Part shown: positions 30,400-39,699 of the stretch, piece by piece
How positions within the stretch are numbered: position 1 is the stretch's first letter
Layout of the letters: each line of letters begins with the position of its first letter
Assembly (NCBI GenBank): GCA_001464835.1
Contig: LNDS01000018.1
Span: forward strand, 1 to 39,725
Origin: Rhizobiales bacterium Ga0077525
GTDB taxonomy: Bacteria; Pseudomonadota; Alphaproteobacteria; Rhizobiales; Xanthobacteraceae
Direction of reading: 5' to 3'
DNA length: 39,725 nt
Program-made: the position numbers and the translations under genes
Notes under the pieces: generated by a model
What the model was told of the DNA's origin: nothing
What the model saw: the letters and a program-made list of their open reading frames with translations, nothing else
The model's database searches: none

Positions 30400-32628
30400 A
30401 TGAGCAACAAAGCCGCTCCCGAACCGAAAGCCAATATGGGCGGACCGGTAATCCGCAAGGAAGCGCGGCTGAAGGTGACCGGGGAAGCGCGTTACGGTTC
30501 CGACATGCCGGTCAACAATCCGGCGTTTGCCTACCTCATCACCAGTTCAATCGCCCGCGGCACGATCAAGAGCATCGATCTTGCCGAGGCCAAGGCGGTG
30601 CCGGGCGTGCTCGAGATATTCACGCACGAGAACACCGGCGAGTTGAAGAAGGTCTCGTACGGCGCGAACGGAGGCGGCTCGACGACGTCGATTCAGGACT
30701 TCGGGCCGAAAATCCAGCACGACGGTCAGATCGTCGGCATGGTGGTCGCCAATACGTTCGAAGCGGCACGTGAGGCCGCCTACAAGGCGAAGTTCGCTTA
30801 TGACGTCCAGCCGCCGAGCGCCGGCTTCGACTCCAAGGGCGTCGATGAATCGAGCGTCAAGAAGAAGCTGCCGAACGCCGGCGACGTCAAAGAGCTGTAT
30901 GACGCGGCCGCGGTCAAGTTCGAAGCCTCCTATGGCACGCCGACCGAGCATCACAATCCGATCGAACTGTTCACCACCACGGCGGTCTGGAACAACGATC
31001 AACTCACGGTCTATGAACCGAGCCAGTTCATGCACGGCCTGAAGAACAACGTCGCCGCCAAGCTCGGCATCGAGCCCGGGCAAGTCCATACGATCAGCAA
31101 TTTCGTCGGCGGCGCGTTCGGCGCCAAGGCGCAACTGACGCCGCGTACCGGACTGGTGGCGCTGGCGGCGCGCAAGCTCAACCGCCCGGTCAAACTGGTG
31201 GCGGCGCGCGATCAGGGCTTCACCATCGCCACCTACCGCGCCGAGACGCGGCACAACATCAGGATCGGTGCGGGCCGGGACGGCAAGATCGCCAGCTTCG
31301 AGCATGAAGGCTGGGAAGTGACGTCACGGCCGGACAGCTATTCGGTGGCCGGCGTCGAGGACAGCGCGCGGCTTTATGGCTTCGCGTCGGTTAAAACCGG
31401 CGTGACCTTGATCCACGCCGACCGCAATACGCCCGGCTTCATGCGCTCGCCGCCGGTGGTGCCCTACATCTACGCGCTGGAAAGCGCGATGGACGAACTG
31501 GCGGTCAAGCTGGCGATGGACCCGATCGAACTGCGCCGCGTCAATGATTCGATGACTGACGCTACCGGCAAGCAATGGTCCAGCCGCTCGCTGATGAAAT
31601 GCTATGACGAAGGCGCAGCAGCCTTCGGCTGGTCGAAACGCACGGCGGCGCCCGGTTCCATGAGCGACGGCGAGTGGTTGATCGGCTATGGCTGCGCCAG
31701 CGCGGTCTACCCGACGCATATCGGCGCCGCGACGGCGCGCGTGCAGTTCAATGCCGATGGCCGCGCCAATGTGCAGTTGGCCGCGCACGAGATCGGCACC
31801 GGCGTGATGACCGTGGTGGCGCAAATGGCCGCCGAACGCCTCGGCATTCCGGTCGAGCAGGTGCAGGTCGAACTCGGCGACAGCAAATTCCCGCCGGTGC
31901 CGGTGGCCGGCGGCTCGAACCAGACCGCGAGTTGCTGCTCGGTGGTGATGCAGGCCTGCGACGCCATCATGGAGAAGCTCAATGGCGGCCGGGCCGAAAC
32001 CGTCGGCGGCGGTAGCGCGGACGGGGTGCGGCAGAAGTTCGACCGGCTCGGCGTCTCCACGCTCGAGCAGTATTCCGAATTCGTGCCCGGCGATGCCCGG
32101 CCGAACCCCGTGGTCGGCCTGGTGACCAACCCGATCAAGAAGCTCTATGACGGCGTCCCGACCCTGGTCGGCGGCTCCCATGGCGAAAAGCTGATGTACG
32201 CACTCGGCGCCAACTTCGTCGAAGTCCGGGTCCCCAAATACACGCGCGAAATCCGCGTGCCGCGCCTCGTCGGCGCCTTCGCATCGGGACGCATCATGAA
32301 CACACGCACCGCCCGCAGCCAGCACATGGGCGCCATGATCTGGGGTATTTCCTCGGCCTTGCACGAAGCGACCGAGATCGACGAGCGCAACGCGCGCTAC
32401 ACCAACGACAACCTCGCCGACTATCTGATTCCAGTGAACGCCGACATCAAGCAGCTCGACGTCATCATGGTCCCGGAGACCGACAATTCGGTCAATCCGG
32501 CCGGCGTTAAAGGCATCGGCGAACTCGGCAATGTCGGCACCGCGGCCGCAGTCGCCAATGCAGTCTATCACGCCACCGGCGTGCGCGTGCGCGAACTGCC
32601 GATCCGGCTGGAAAAGCTTCTCGCCTAA
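30400..32628 (+). CDS. paoC: molybdenum cofactor subunit of a PaoABC-like oxidoreductase
   Basis: This 742-residue catalytic subunit has the hammerhead start IRKEARLKVTGEARYGSDMP, cofactor-binding SNFVGGAFGAKAQLTP, and an active-site Glu in GVKGIGELGNVG near the C-terminus. It oxidises an aldehyde or N-heterocycle using molybdenum cofactor, probably molybdopterin cytosine dinucleotide. Export is by association with PaoA. It ends 52 bases before puuD, so the two units adjoin; a purine substrate (xanthine, hypoxanthine) would fit that context, but PaoC-type enzymes are known for aldehydes. AGGAA precedes the start. Confidence 0.88.
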   Translation: MSNKAAPEPKANMGGPVIRKEARLKVTGEARYGSDMPVNNPAFAYLITSSIARGTIKSIDLAEAKAVPGVLEIFTHENTGELKKVSYGANGGGSTTSIQDFGPKIQHDGQIVGMVVANTFEAAREAAYKAKFAYDVQPPSAGFDSKGVDESSVKKKLPNAGDVKELYDAAAVKFEASYGTPTEHHNPIELFTTTAVWNNDQLTVYEPSQFMHGLKNNVAAKLGIEPGQVHTISNFVGGAFGAKAQLTPRTGLVALAARKLNRPVKLVAARDQGFTIATYRAETRHNIRIGAGRDGKIASFEHEGWEVTSRPDSYSVAGVEDSARLYGFASVKTGVTLIHADRNTPGFMRSPPVVPYIYALESAMDELAVKLAMDPIELRRVNDSMTDATGKQWSSRSLMKCYDEGAAAFGWSKRTAAPGSMSDGEWLIGYGCASAVYPTHIGAATARVQFNADGRANVQLAAHEIGTGVMTVVAQMAAERLGIPVEQVQVELGDSKFPPVPVAGGSNQTASCCSVVMQACDAIMEKLNGGRAETVGGGSADGVRQKFDRLGVSTLEQYSEFVPGDARPNPVVGLVTNPIKKLYDGVPTLVGGSHGEKLMYALGANFVEVRVPKYTREIRVPRLVGAFASGRIMNTRTARSQHMGAMIWGISSALHEATEIDERNARYTNDNLADYLIPVNADIKQLDVIMVPETDNSVNPAGVKGIGELGNVGTAAAVANAVYHATGVRVRELPIRLEKLLA

Positions 32629-32652
32629 AACTTTTCGCGCCGATTTGCGCCG

Positions 32653-32668
32653 AGGTGCGAATATTGCA
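32653..32668 (+). promoter_or_regulatory. weak sigma-54-like promoter before puuD
   Basis: AGGTGC-GAATA-TTGCA keeps the invariant GG-N10-GC spacing; the -12 half is perfect and the -24 half poor. The predicted transcription start at about 32679 falls two bases before the annotated ATG, so a start at the later ATG at 32714 would fit better. Confidence 0.25.
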
Positions 32669-32680
32669 TAACCTGCCCCT

Positions 32681-33928
32681 ATGAGCCCGGCCGCCGACGC
32701 GCTGCCGGGCAGCATGGTGTGGGGGCGTCGCTTGGAGCTGGTTCTATCCGAAATATTGAGCGCCAGCGTGCGCTGGCTGCATGTCGTCGCCGGCATCGCC
32801 TGGATCGGCTCGTCGTTCTATTTCATCCATCTCGACCTCAGCCTGAAGCCGCGCGAAGGCCTGCCGCCGGGCGTCAAAGGCGAAGCCTGGCAGGTGCACG
32901 GCGGCGGCTTCTACCAGATGATCAAGTTCATGGTGGCACCGGCCAAAATGCCGGACCACCTGACCTGGTTCAAATGGGAGGCCTACGCCACCTGGCTGTC
33001 CGGCTTCGGCCTGCTGGTCCTCGTCTATTACATGAATGCCGACCTCTATCTGATCGACAAATCGGTGTTGGACATGACCGCGCCGATGGGCGCGGCAGTG
33101 GCCTTCTTCAGCCTGCTCGCCGCTTGGCTGGTCTACGAGGGGCTGTGCCGCTCGCCGCTTGGCAAGCATGAAATTTCGCTGGCGCTGATCGGCTTCGTCT
33201 TCCTGGTCGGCCTGACCTACGCCTTCACCCATGTGTTCAGTGGCCGCGGCGCCTTCACGCAGATCGGTGCGCTGATCGGCACCATCATGGTGGCGAACGT
33301 GTTCGTCGTCATCATGCCGTATCAGCGCAAGACCGTGGCAGCCTTGATCGCCGGAGAAACGCCCGACCCGGCCTGGGGCGGCTACGGCAAGCAGCGCTCG
33401 ATTCATAACAATTACCTGACGCTGCCGGTCGTCTTCCTGATGATCAGCAACCACTATCCGTTCTTTTTCGCCACCAAATACAACTGGATCATCGTCGCCA
33501 TCGTACTACTGGTCGGGCCGCTGATCCGGCACTTCTTCAACGCGCGGCATGCAGGCAAGGACAGTCCGTGGTGGACGTGGTTTGTCGTTGTTTTCGCCAT
33601 GATGGTGGTGGCCTGGCTGTCGAGCAACGGACCGGCCGGGATGAAGAAAAGCGAACTGCCGGCAACGCCGGCCTTCGCGCAGGTCAATGAGATCGTGATG
33701 TCACGATGCAGCATGTGCCATGCCGCCGAGCCGGTGTGGGCCGGCATCGCCGCGGCGCCGAAAGGCATCCGGCTCGACGATCCGGCCGCGATCAAGCTGC
33801 ATGCCAAGGTAATTGCCATCAACGCCGCTTTGTCGAGCGCGATGCCGCCGGGCAATGTCACGGAAATGACCACGGACGAGCGTCAAGTGCTGGCCGCGTG
33901 GATCGCTGCCGGCGCGCCGGATAAATGA
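32681..33928 (+). CDS. puuD: PuuD membrane urate oxidase with cytochrome c domain
   Basis: The 415-residue integral membrane protein has several hydrophobic helices (first at about residues 28-49, ASVRWLHVVAGIAWIGSSFYF) and a C-terminal heme-c domain with CSMCH at 343-347. PuuD oxidises urate to 5-hydroxyisourate, passing electrons to its own cytochrome instead of making hydrogen peroxide. The next gene overlaps by 4 bases and performs the following two steps. The start is uncertain: the ATG at 32681 is longest, while the ATG at 32714 is 11 codons later and closer to the usual length. Heme attachment in the periplasm implies the tail faces out. Confidence 0.88.
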   Translation: MSPAADALPGSMVWGRRLELVLSEILSASVRWLHVVAGIAWIGSSFYFIHLDLSLKPREGLPPGVKGEAWQVHGGGFYQMIKFMVAPAKMPDHLTWFKWEAYATWLSGFGLLVLVYYMNADLYLIDKSVLDMTAPMGAAVAFFSLLAAWLVYEGLCRSPLGKHEISLALIGFVFLVGLTYAFTHVFSGRGAFTQIGALIGTIMVANVFVVIMPYQRKTVAALIAGETPDPAWGGYGKQRSIHNNYLTLPVVFLMISNHYPFFFATKYNWIIVAIVLLVGPLIRHFFNARHAGKDSPWWTWFVVVFAMMVVAWLSSNGPAGMKKSELPATPAFAQVNEIVMSRCSMCHAAEPVWAGIAAAPKGIRLDDPAAIKLHAKVIAINAALSSAMPPGNVTEMTTDERQVLAAWIAAGAPDK

Positions 33929-34812
33929 CCATGCTTACTCTCGATCAACTCAATGCCATGAGCGAAACCGACTTCACAGCGGCGCTTGGCGGCATCTTCG
34001 AACATTCGTCCTGGGTGGCGAAGGCGGCCAGCGCCAGACGGCCGTTTGCGACATTGGCGGCATTGCACGATGCGATGACGGCCGCCGTGCGCGCGGCGTC
34101 CGACGAGAAAAAGCTGGCTTTGGTCAAGGCGCACCCCGATCTCGCCGGCAAGGCGGCGCGCGCCGGCGCACTGACGGCGGATTCGACCAGCGAGCAGGCC
34201 AGCGTCGGGCTCGACCGGCTGAGCGAGGTCGAGTTCGAACGCTTCACCACGCTCAACGACGGCTATCAAGGCAAGTTCGGCATTCCGTTCATCATTTGCG
34301 TGCGGCGGCACACCAAGGATTCGATCCTGAGCGAATTCGAGCGCCGGCTGACGCAGGACCAAAGCGGCGCCATCGACACCGCGCTCGGCGAGATTTTCCG
34401 CATCGCCGCGCTGCGGCTCGACAGCCAGGTATCCGCGCCGGTGCGGCTGCCGCTGCATGGACGACTATCGACGCATGTGCTCGACACCCATGGCGGCGTG
34501 CCCGCGGCCGGCGTCCCGGTCGAACTGTGGGAGTTGTCGCGCGACGGCGACGCGCGCCTGTTGTTGCGCACCGTCACCAACCAAGACGGCCGCACCGACA
34601 AGCCCTTGATCTCGGAACGTCCGGTGCCGATAGGCACCTATGAATTGCGGTTTTCGATGGCCAGCTACTTCAAGGCACACGGCGCGGCTTTGTCGGAGCC
34701 GCCGTTTCTCGGCGTCGTGCCGATACGCTTTTCCGTCGCCGAGCCGGAAGGCCACTACCACGTGCCGCTGGTGACGACGCCCTGGGGCTATTCCACCTAT
34801 CGCGGCAGCTAG
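33925..34812 (+). CDS. bifunctional OHCU decarboxylase / 5-hydroxyisourate hydrolase (UraD-UraH)
   Basis: The 295-residue protein has a UraD domain (residues 1-165) with FEHSSWVA, catalytic His70 in AHPDLAG and SEQASVGLD, followed directly by a transthyretin-like UraH domain (about 178-295) with His184 (LSTHVLDTHGG), Arg223 and the terminal YRGS. UraH opens 5-hydroxyisourate to OHCU and UraD decarboxylates it to S-allantoin. The fusion keeps the unstable intermediates with one protein. Its ATG overlaps the PuuD stop (ATGA), so expression is coupled. Such allantoin-synthase fusions are known in plants and some bacteria. The domain order here is UraD then UraH. Confidence 0.92.
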   Translation: MTMLTLDQLNAMSETDFTAALGGIFEHSSWVAKAASARRPFATLAALHDAMTAAVRAASDEKKLALVKAHPDLAGKAARAGALTADSTSEQASVGLDRLSEVEFERFTTLNDGYQGKFGIPFIICVRRHTKDSILSEFERRLTQDQSGAIDTALGEIFRIAALRLDSQVSAPVRLPLHGRLSTHVLDTHGGVPAAGVPVELWELSRDGDARLLLRTVTNQDGRTDKPLISERPVPIGTYELRFSMASYFKAHGAALSEPPFLGVVPIRFSVAEPEGHYHVPLVTTPWGYSTYRGS

Positions 34813-34906
34813 TTCCCTGCCCTTTTGGCGTTACCCAGAATCCCGTGCATGGCGCAGGATTGGGCAGCCGCTGCCGCTATTTGATGGCTTCAATTGCCAA
34901 AGAAAT

Positions 34907-34922
34907 TGGCACACTATTGGCA
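34907..34922 (+). promoter_or_regulatory. sigma-54 (RpoN) promoter upstream of the BMP-type ABC importer
   Basis: TGGCAC-ACTAT-TGGCA matches TGGCAC-N5-TTGCA at 10 of 11 positions, with the invariant GG and GC exactly 10 bases apart (34908-34909, 34920-34921). The same bases contain TGCCAA-N5-TTGGCA and a third TTGGCA, each 11 bases apart. The predicted start is about 34933, 53 bases before the ATPase ATG, which rules out the upstream ATGs at 34845 and 34884 as starts. Confidence 0.55.
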
Positions 34923-34985
34923 TGTCAGGTGCCGACGCCGTTTGCGGGGCAAGCGCGCAGTCAGCCATTCGGGGCCAGCGTATCG

Positions 34986-36572
34986 ATGAATGCGGTGCCA
35001 GTCAGTAACCCTTCCGCGCGCGCGCCGCTGCTGCAAGCCATCGGCATCACCAAGCATTACGGCACCTTCCTCGCCAACGACAGCATCGACCTCGATTTGT
35101 TTGCCGGCGAAATCCACGCGCTTCTGGGGGAAAACGGCGCCGGCAAATCGACTTTGGTCAAGAGCATGTACGGCCTGATCCAGCCGAGCGCCGGCGAACT
35201 GCGCTGGATGGGCGAGAAACTTGAACTTACCGGCCCTTCCGACGCCCGCGCCAAGGGCATCGCCATGGTGTTCCAACATTTCTCATTGTTCGACAACCTG
35301 ACTGTGGCGGAAAACGTCGCGCTCGGCCTCGACGGCGTTGAGAGCTTCGGCGCCATGTCGGCGCGGCTGGCGCAGGTGTCGCGCGATTACGGCCTGCCGC
35401 TCGATCCGAACCGCGAAGTGTGGCGGCTGTCGGTCGGCGAACGCCAGCGCATCGAGATCGTGCGCGCGCTGATGCAGAATCCCAAGCTCCTGATCCTCGA
35501 CGAGCCGACCGCGGTGCTCACGCCGCAGGAAGCCGACCAGCTTTTCACCGTGCTGTTCCGGCTCAAGAGCGAAGGCCGCGCCTTGCTCTATATTTCGCAC
35601 AAGCTCGATGAAGTGAAACGGCTGTGCGACACCGCCACCATTCTGCGCGGCGGCAAGAAAATCTCGACCTGCGATCCGCGCCAGGAAACCGCCGCATCGC
35701 TGGCGCGCATGATGGTCGGCGCCGAGATCGGCGAGGTCAAGGCGACCTCCGCCCGCGCCACCACGGTACCGCGTTTGCTGATCAACGATTTGTCGCTCGA
35801 GCCCGACGATCCGCACGGCGTCTATCTCAAGGGCATTTCGGTTGAGGTCAAAGGCGGCGAAATCCTCGGCATCGCCGGCGTCGCCGGCAATGGCCAGGAC
35901 GAATTGTTCTCGGCGTTGTCCGGCGAACGCCTGGCGCCGCGCGAAGACAACGTCATTATCGACGGCCACGCTGCCGGCCACCGTTCGGTCACCGACCGCC
36001 GCAAACTGGGCGCCGCCTTCGTGCCGGAAGAGCGGCTCGGCCACGGCACCGCGCCGCGCATGAAGCTGTCGGAAAACGCGCTGCTGACCGGACATGCCGC
36101 CAGCCACATGGTGCATCGCGGTTTCGTCGATAAACCGAAAACGTTGGAAACGGTCGACCGCACCACCAAGACCTTCGACGTGCGCAAAGCCAAGCGCGAC
36201 CCGGAAGCCGTCAGCCTGTCCGGCGGCAATTTACAGAAATTCATCGTCGGCCGCGAGATCTTGCGCGAGCCCGGCGTACTCATCGTCAGCCAGCCGACCT
36301 GGGGCGTCGATGCCGGCGCCGCCGCCGTGATCCGCCAAGCGCTGCTCGATCTGTCGGGACGCGGCAGTGCGGTGCTGGTGATCAGCCAGGACCTGGATGA
36401 GCTGGCCGAGATCGCCGACCGCATCGCCGTGATGTTTCACGGCCATTTGTCGGCGCCAATGGCCGCAGCCGACTCGACGCGCGAAAAGCTCGGCCTGTTG
36501 ATGGGCGGCGCCTCGCCCGCCGAAGCACTCGCCGGTGTTGCGAAGGAGGCGAGCCATGCAGTTGGTGCTTGA
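34986..36572 (+). CDS. BMP-type ABC importer ATPase (NupO/YufO-like), two ATP-binding domains
   Basis: This 528-residue protein has two fused ATPase domains. The first is canonical: GENGAGKST, signature SVGERQRIEI and Walker B LILDEPTAVL. The second is degenerate, as usual in this family: GVAGNGQDE in place of Walker A, signature LSGGNLQKFIVGRE and LIVSQPTWGVDAG. Relatives import nucleosides, purine bases or basic membrane protein ligands. The start at 34986 is chosen because a sigma-54-like promoter lies just upstream of it and downstream of earlier ATGs; the ribosome-binding site is weak. It overlaps the first permease gene by 17 bases. Location after puuD-uraD/H suggests a purine or urate-related substrate. 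Confidence 0.9.
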   Translation: MNAVPVSNPSARAPLLQAIGITKHYGTFLANDSIDLDLFAGEIHALLGENGAGKSTLVKSMYGLIQPSAGELRWMGEKLELTGPSDARAKGIAMVFQHFSLFDNLTVAENVALGLDGVESFGAMSARLAQVSRDYGLPLDPNREVWRLSVGERQRIEIVRALMQNPKLLILDEPTAVLTPQEADQLFTVLFRLKSEGRALLYISHKLDEVKRLCDTATILRGGKKISTCDPRQETAASLARMMVGAEIGEVKATSARATTVPRLLINDLSLEPDDPHGVYLKGISVEVKGGEILGIAGVAGNGQDELFSALSGERLAPREDNVIIDGHAAGHRSVTDRRKLGAAFVPEERLGHGTAPRMKLSENALLTGHAASHMVHRGFVDKPKTLETVDRTTKTFDVRKAKRDPEAVSLSGGNLQKFIVGREILREPGVLIVSQPTWGVDAGAAAVIRQALLDLSGRGSAVLVISQDLDELAEIADRIAVMFHGHLSAPMAAADSTREKLGLLMGGASPAEALAGVAKEASHAVGA

Positions 36573-37659
36573 ACGGCGCGCCGAACGCTCCACGAAAATC
36601 GCCATCCTGTCGCCGCTCCTCGCGATCGCGTTCACTCTGGCGACGATGTCGCTCCTGTTTGCCATCCTCGGCAAGAACCCGATCATGGCGCTCTATGTCT
36701 ATTTCATCGAGCCGCTGACGGACTCGTTCACGCTGATGGAAATCGCGGTGAAGGCGACGCCGCTGGTGATGATCGCCATCGGCCTGTCGCTTTGTTATCT
36801 GGCCAATGTCTGGAATATCGGCGCCGAAGGCCAGTTCATCATGGGCGCGGTGTGCGGCAGCTACCTCGCCGTCGTCACCAACGGCACCGATGCCGGACCC
36901 TGGGTGCTGCCGGTGATGCTGGTAATGGGCGCGCTCGGCGGCGCGCTGTGGGCGATGATCCCGGCGATTTGCAAGGTGCGTTACGGCGCCAACGAAATTC
37001 TCACGAGCCTGATGCTGGTCTATGTCGCCGACCTGATCATGGACTATCTGGTGCGCGGGCCGTGGCGCGATCCGCAAGGCATGAACTTTCCGACCACGGC
37101 CTCGTTCGATCCCGTCGCCACGGTGCCGACTTTGTTCGAGACCGGCCGCATCCACTGGGGTGCGCTTGTCGCGCTGATCGTGGTGGCGCTGGCGACGGTC
37201 ATGCTGGGCCGCACCATCAAGGGTTTTGAAATTCGCGTGGTCGGCGCGGCGCCGCGCGCGGCTCGTTTTGCCGGCTTCAATTCCAAACGGCTGGTGATCT
37301 TCACCTTCGCGGTATCCGGCGCGCTCGCCGGACTTGCCGGCATCATCGAGGTCGCCGGTCCGGTCGGCGTGCTGCAACCGGGCATTTCGCCGGGCTACGG
37401 TTTTACCGCCATCATCGTCGCCTTCCTTGGGAGACTGAACCCGGTCGGCATCCTGATCGCCGGGCTATTCCTGGCGCTGACCTTCATCGGCGGCGAGGGC
37501 GCGCAGATCTCGATGAAAATCCCGCTCGATCTCACCAAGGTGTTTCAGGGCATCCTGCTGTTCTATGTGCTGGCCTGCGACTCGCTCATTCTCTATCGCA
37601 TCCGGCTGATCGCCTCACCGAAGAAGGCCAGTCAAGGTAACGTCCATGGGACTGCTTGA
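36556..37659 (+). CDS. BMP-type ABC importer permease 1 (NupP-like)
   Basis: This 367-residue inner-membrane permease has about eight to ten helices. The family core NIGAEGQFIMGAVCGSYLAV and the coupling loop around FEIRVVGAAPRAARFAGFNS are clear. AAGGAGG at 36543-36549 fixes the ATG at 36556, inside the ATPase gene. It ends 14 bases inside the next permease gene. A heterodimeric channel with permease 2 is expected. Confidence 0.9.
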   Translation: MQLVLERRAERSTKIAILSPLLAIAFTLATMSLLFAILGKNPIMALYVYFIEPLTDSFTLMEIAVKATPLVMIAIGLSLCYLANVWNIGAEGQFIMGAVCGSYLAVVTNGTDAGPWVLPVMLVMGALGGALWAMIPAICKVRYGANEILTSLMLVYVADLIMDYLVRGPWRDPQGMNFPTTASFDPVATVPTLFETGRIHWGALVALIVVALATVMLGRTIKGFEIRVVGAAPRAARFAGFNSKRLVIFTFAVSGALAGLAGIIEVAGPVGVLQPGISPGYGFTAIIVAFLGRLNPVGILIAGLFLALTFIGGEGAQISMKIPLDLTKVFQGILLFYVLACDSLILYRIRLIASPKKASQGNVHGTA

Positions 37660-38566
37660 AGCCATCATCATTTCGGTGATCGCCGCCTCGACGCCGCTGC
37701 TGCTGGCGGCGGCCGGCGAACTCGTGGTCGAGCGCTCCGGCGTTTTGAATCTCGGCACCGAAGGCATGATGATCATGGGCGCGGCCTGCGGCTTTGCCGG
37801 CGCCTATTTCACCGGTTCGACTCTGGTCGGCGCGCTGTGCGGCATTGCCGCGGGCGCGGCGTTGTCGCTGGTGTTCGCAGCGCTGACGCTTGGCCTTGCG
37901 GTCAACCAGGTGGCAGCGGGACTGGCGCTGACCATTCTCGGCATCGGCCTGTCCGGCCTGATCGGCGCCGGATTTGTCGGCGAAAAGATCACGCCGGCGC
38001 CGCATCTCTATCTGCCGGTGCTGACCGGCATTCCGTTCATCGGCAAAATCCTGTTTGGCCAGGACGGCTTCGTCTATTTCTCGGTCGCCCTGGTCGTGGC
38101 GATCTGGTGGTTTCTCTATCGCACCCGCGCCGGTCTCATCCTGCGCGCCGTCGGCGACAGCCACACCTCGGCGCATGCGCTCGGCTATCCGGTGCTGAAA
38201 ATCCGGCTGCTCGCCGTGCTGTTCGGCGGCGGCTGCGCCGGCCTCGGCGGCGCATTCCTGCCGCTCGCCTATACGCCGTTCTTCATCCCCGGCATGACCG
38301 CGGGGCGCGGCTGGATCGCGCTGGCTTTGGTCGTATTCTCGTCCTGGCTGCCGGGGCGGCTGGCCGCCGGCGCTTACCTCTTCGGCGCGGTGACCATCCT
38401 GCAATTGCATGCGCAGGCTTTCGGCCTCGGCATTCCCTCGCAACTGATGACGGCGCTGCCTTATCTGGCGACCGTCATCGTACTGGTTCTGATTTCACGC
38501 GCGCGCGGCAGTGCTGGTTCAGTGGCGCCCGCGTCACTTGGCGTTGTTTTCGTCCCCGATCGCTAA
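37646..38566 (+). CDS. BMP-type ABC importer permease 2 (NupQ-like)
   Basis: The 306-residue membrane protein carries the same family motif, GVLNLGTEGMMIMGAACGFA near its first helices, and the coupling segment LRAVGDSHTSAHALGYPV. It overlaps permease 1 by 14 bases, so the two are translationally coupled. It forms the channel with permease 1. The length is usual for this shorter type. Confidence 0.9.
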   Translation: MGLLEAIIISVIAASTPLLLAAAGELVVERSGVLNLGTEGMMIMGAACGFAGAYFTGSTLVGALCGIAAGAALSLVFAALTLGLAVNQVAAGLALTILGIGLSGLIGAGFVGEKITPAPHLYLPVLTGIPFIGKILFGQDGFVYFSVALVVAIWWFLYRTRAGLILRAVGDSHTSAHALGYPVLKIRLLAVLFGGGCAGLGGAFLPLAYTPFFIPGMTAGRGWIALALVVFSSWLPGRLAAGAYLFGAVTILQLHAQAFGLGIPSQLMTALPYLATVIVLVLISRARGSAGSVAPASLGVVFVPDR

Positions 38567-38603
38567 CCTGTCCACCCTCGTTCTGATCAACGGAGTTGCA
38601 ACC

Positions 38604-39680
38604 ATGAAAAAACTGATGACCGCAGCAGTCGCCGCCATGGCGATTGTGGCAACCGGCTTTAGCGCCAGCGCGGCCGAGAAACTCAAGATCGGCTTTATCT
38701 ATCTCGGTCCGATCGGCGATCTCGGCTGGACTTACATGCACGAGCTTGGCCGCCAGGCCATGGTCAAGGAGCTGGGCGACAAGGTCGAGACCACCTATCT
38801 CGAGAACGTCAGCGAAGGCCCGGACTCGGAGCGTTCGATCGAGCAGCTCGCGCGCACCGGCCACCAGCTCATCTTCACGACGTCGTTCGGCTACATGGAC
38901 CCGACGCTGCGGGTCGCCAGAAAATACCCGAAGATCAAGTTCGAGCACGCCACCGGCTACAAGCGCGCGCCGAACGTCGGCACCTATTCCGGCCGCTTCC
39001 ACGAAGGCCGCTACATCCAGGGCGTGATCGCCGGCAAGATGTCGAAGACCGGCACGCTCGGCTACATCGCCTCGTTCCCGATTCCGGAGGTGATCTCCGG
39101 CATCAACGCCACCATCCTCGGCGCGCAGACGGTCAACCCGAACATCAAGGTCAAGATCATCTGGGTGAATACCTGGTTCGATCCCGGCAAGGAAGCCGAC
39201 GCCGCCAAGGCGCTGGCCGACCAGGGCGCCGACATTCTGATGCAGCACACAGACAGTCCAGCCGCGATGCAAGTGGCCGCACAACGCGGCATCCTCGCCT
39301 TCGGCCAGGACTCCGACATGATCAAGTTCGGGCCGAAGACCCAGCTCACCTCGATCGTCAACAACTGGGGCCCGTACTACACCCGCGCCGCCAAGGCCGC
39401 GCTCGACGGCACCTGGAAGGCGGAAGACACCTGGGACGGCCTGAAGGAAAAGATGGTGCTGATGGCGCCCTACACCAACATGCCCGACGACGTGAAGGCC
39501 TTGGCCGAGAAGACCGAAGCCGCCATCATCGCCGGCACGCTGCATCCGTTCAAATGTCCGGTGCTCGGACAGGACGGCAAGCCGGTCGAGTGCAAGGGCG
39601 GCACCACTCTCGACAACGGCCAGATCCTCGGCATGAACTTCTACGTCAAGGGAATCGACGACAAGATCCCGGGGAAGTAA
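38604..39680 (+). CDS. BMP-family substrate-binding protein of the ABC importer
   Basis: This 358-residue protein has signal peptide MKKLMTAAVAAMAIVATG with cleavage after SASA, and no lipobox Cys, so it is a soluble periplasmic protein. The mature start KLKIGFIYLGPIGDLGWTYM matches the BMP/PnrA family that binds nucleosides or purines. A Cys pair in KCPVLGQDGKPVECKGG may form a disulfide. GGAG 8 bases before the ATG decides the start. It closes the operon, and a palindromic hairpin follows. The ligand is probably a purine or nucleoside; urate or allantoin is possible from the neighbours. Confidence 0.9.
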   Translation: MKKLMTAAVAAMAIVATGFSASAAEKLKIGFIYLGPIGDLGWTYMHELGRQAMVKELGDKVETTYLENVSEGPDSERSIEQLARTGHQLIFTTSFGYMDPTLRVARKYPKIKFEHATGYKRAPNVGTYSGRFHEGRYIQGVIAGKMSKTGTLGYIASFPIPEVISGINATILGAQTVNPNIKVKIIWVNTWFDPGKEADAAKALADQGADILMQHTDSPAAMQVAAQRGILAFGQDSDMIKFGPKTQLTSIVNNWGPYYTRAAKAALDGTWKAEDTWDGLKEKMVLMAPYTNMPDDVKALAEKTEAAIIAGTLHPFKCPVLGQDGKPVECKGGTTLDNGQILGMNFYVKGIDDKIPGK

Positions 39681-39699
39681 CGATTGCGGTTCCAGCGTC

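Noticed and set aside
34884..34986. Earlier ATGs for the importer ATPase
   Set aside because: They lie upstream of the likely transcription start and have no ribosome-binding site.
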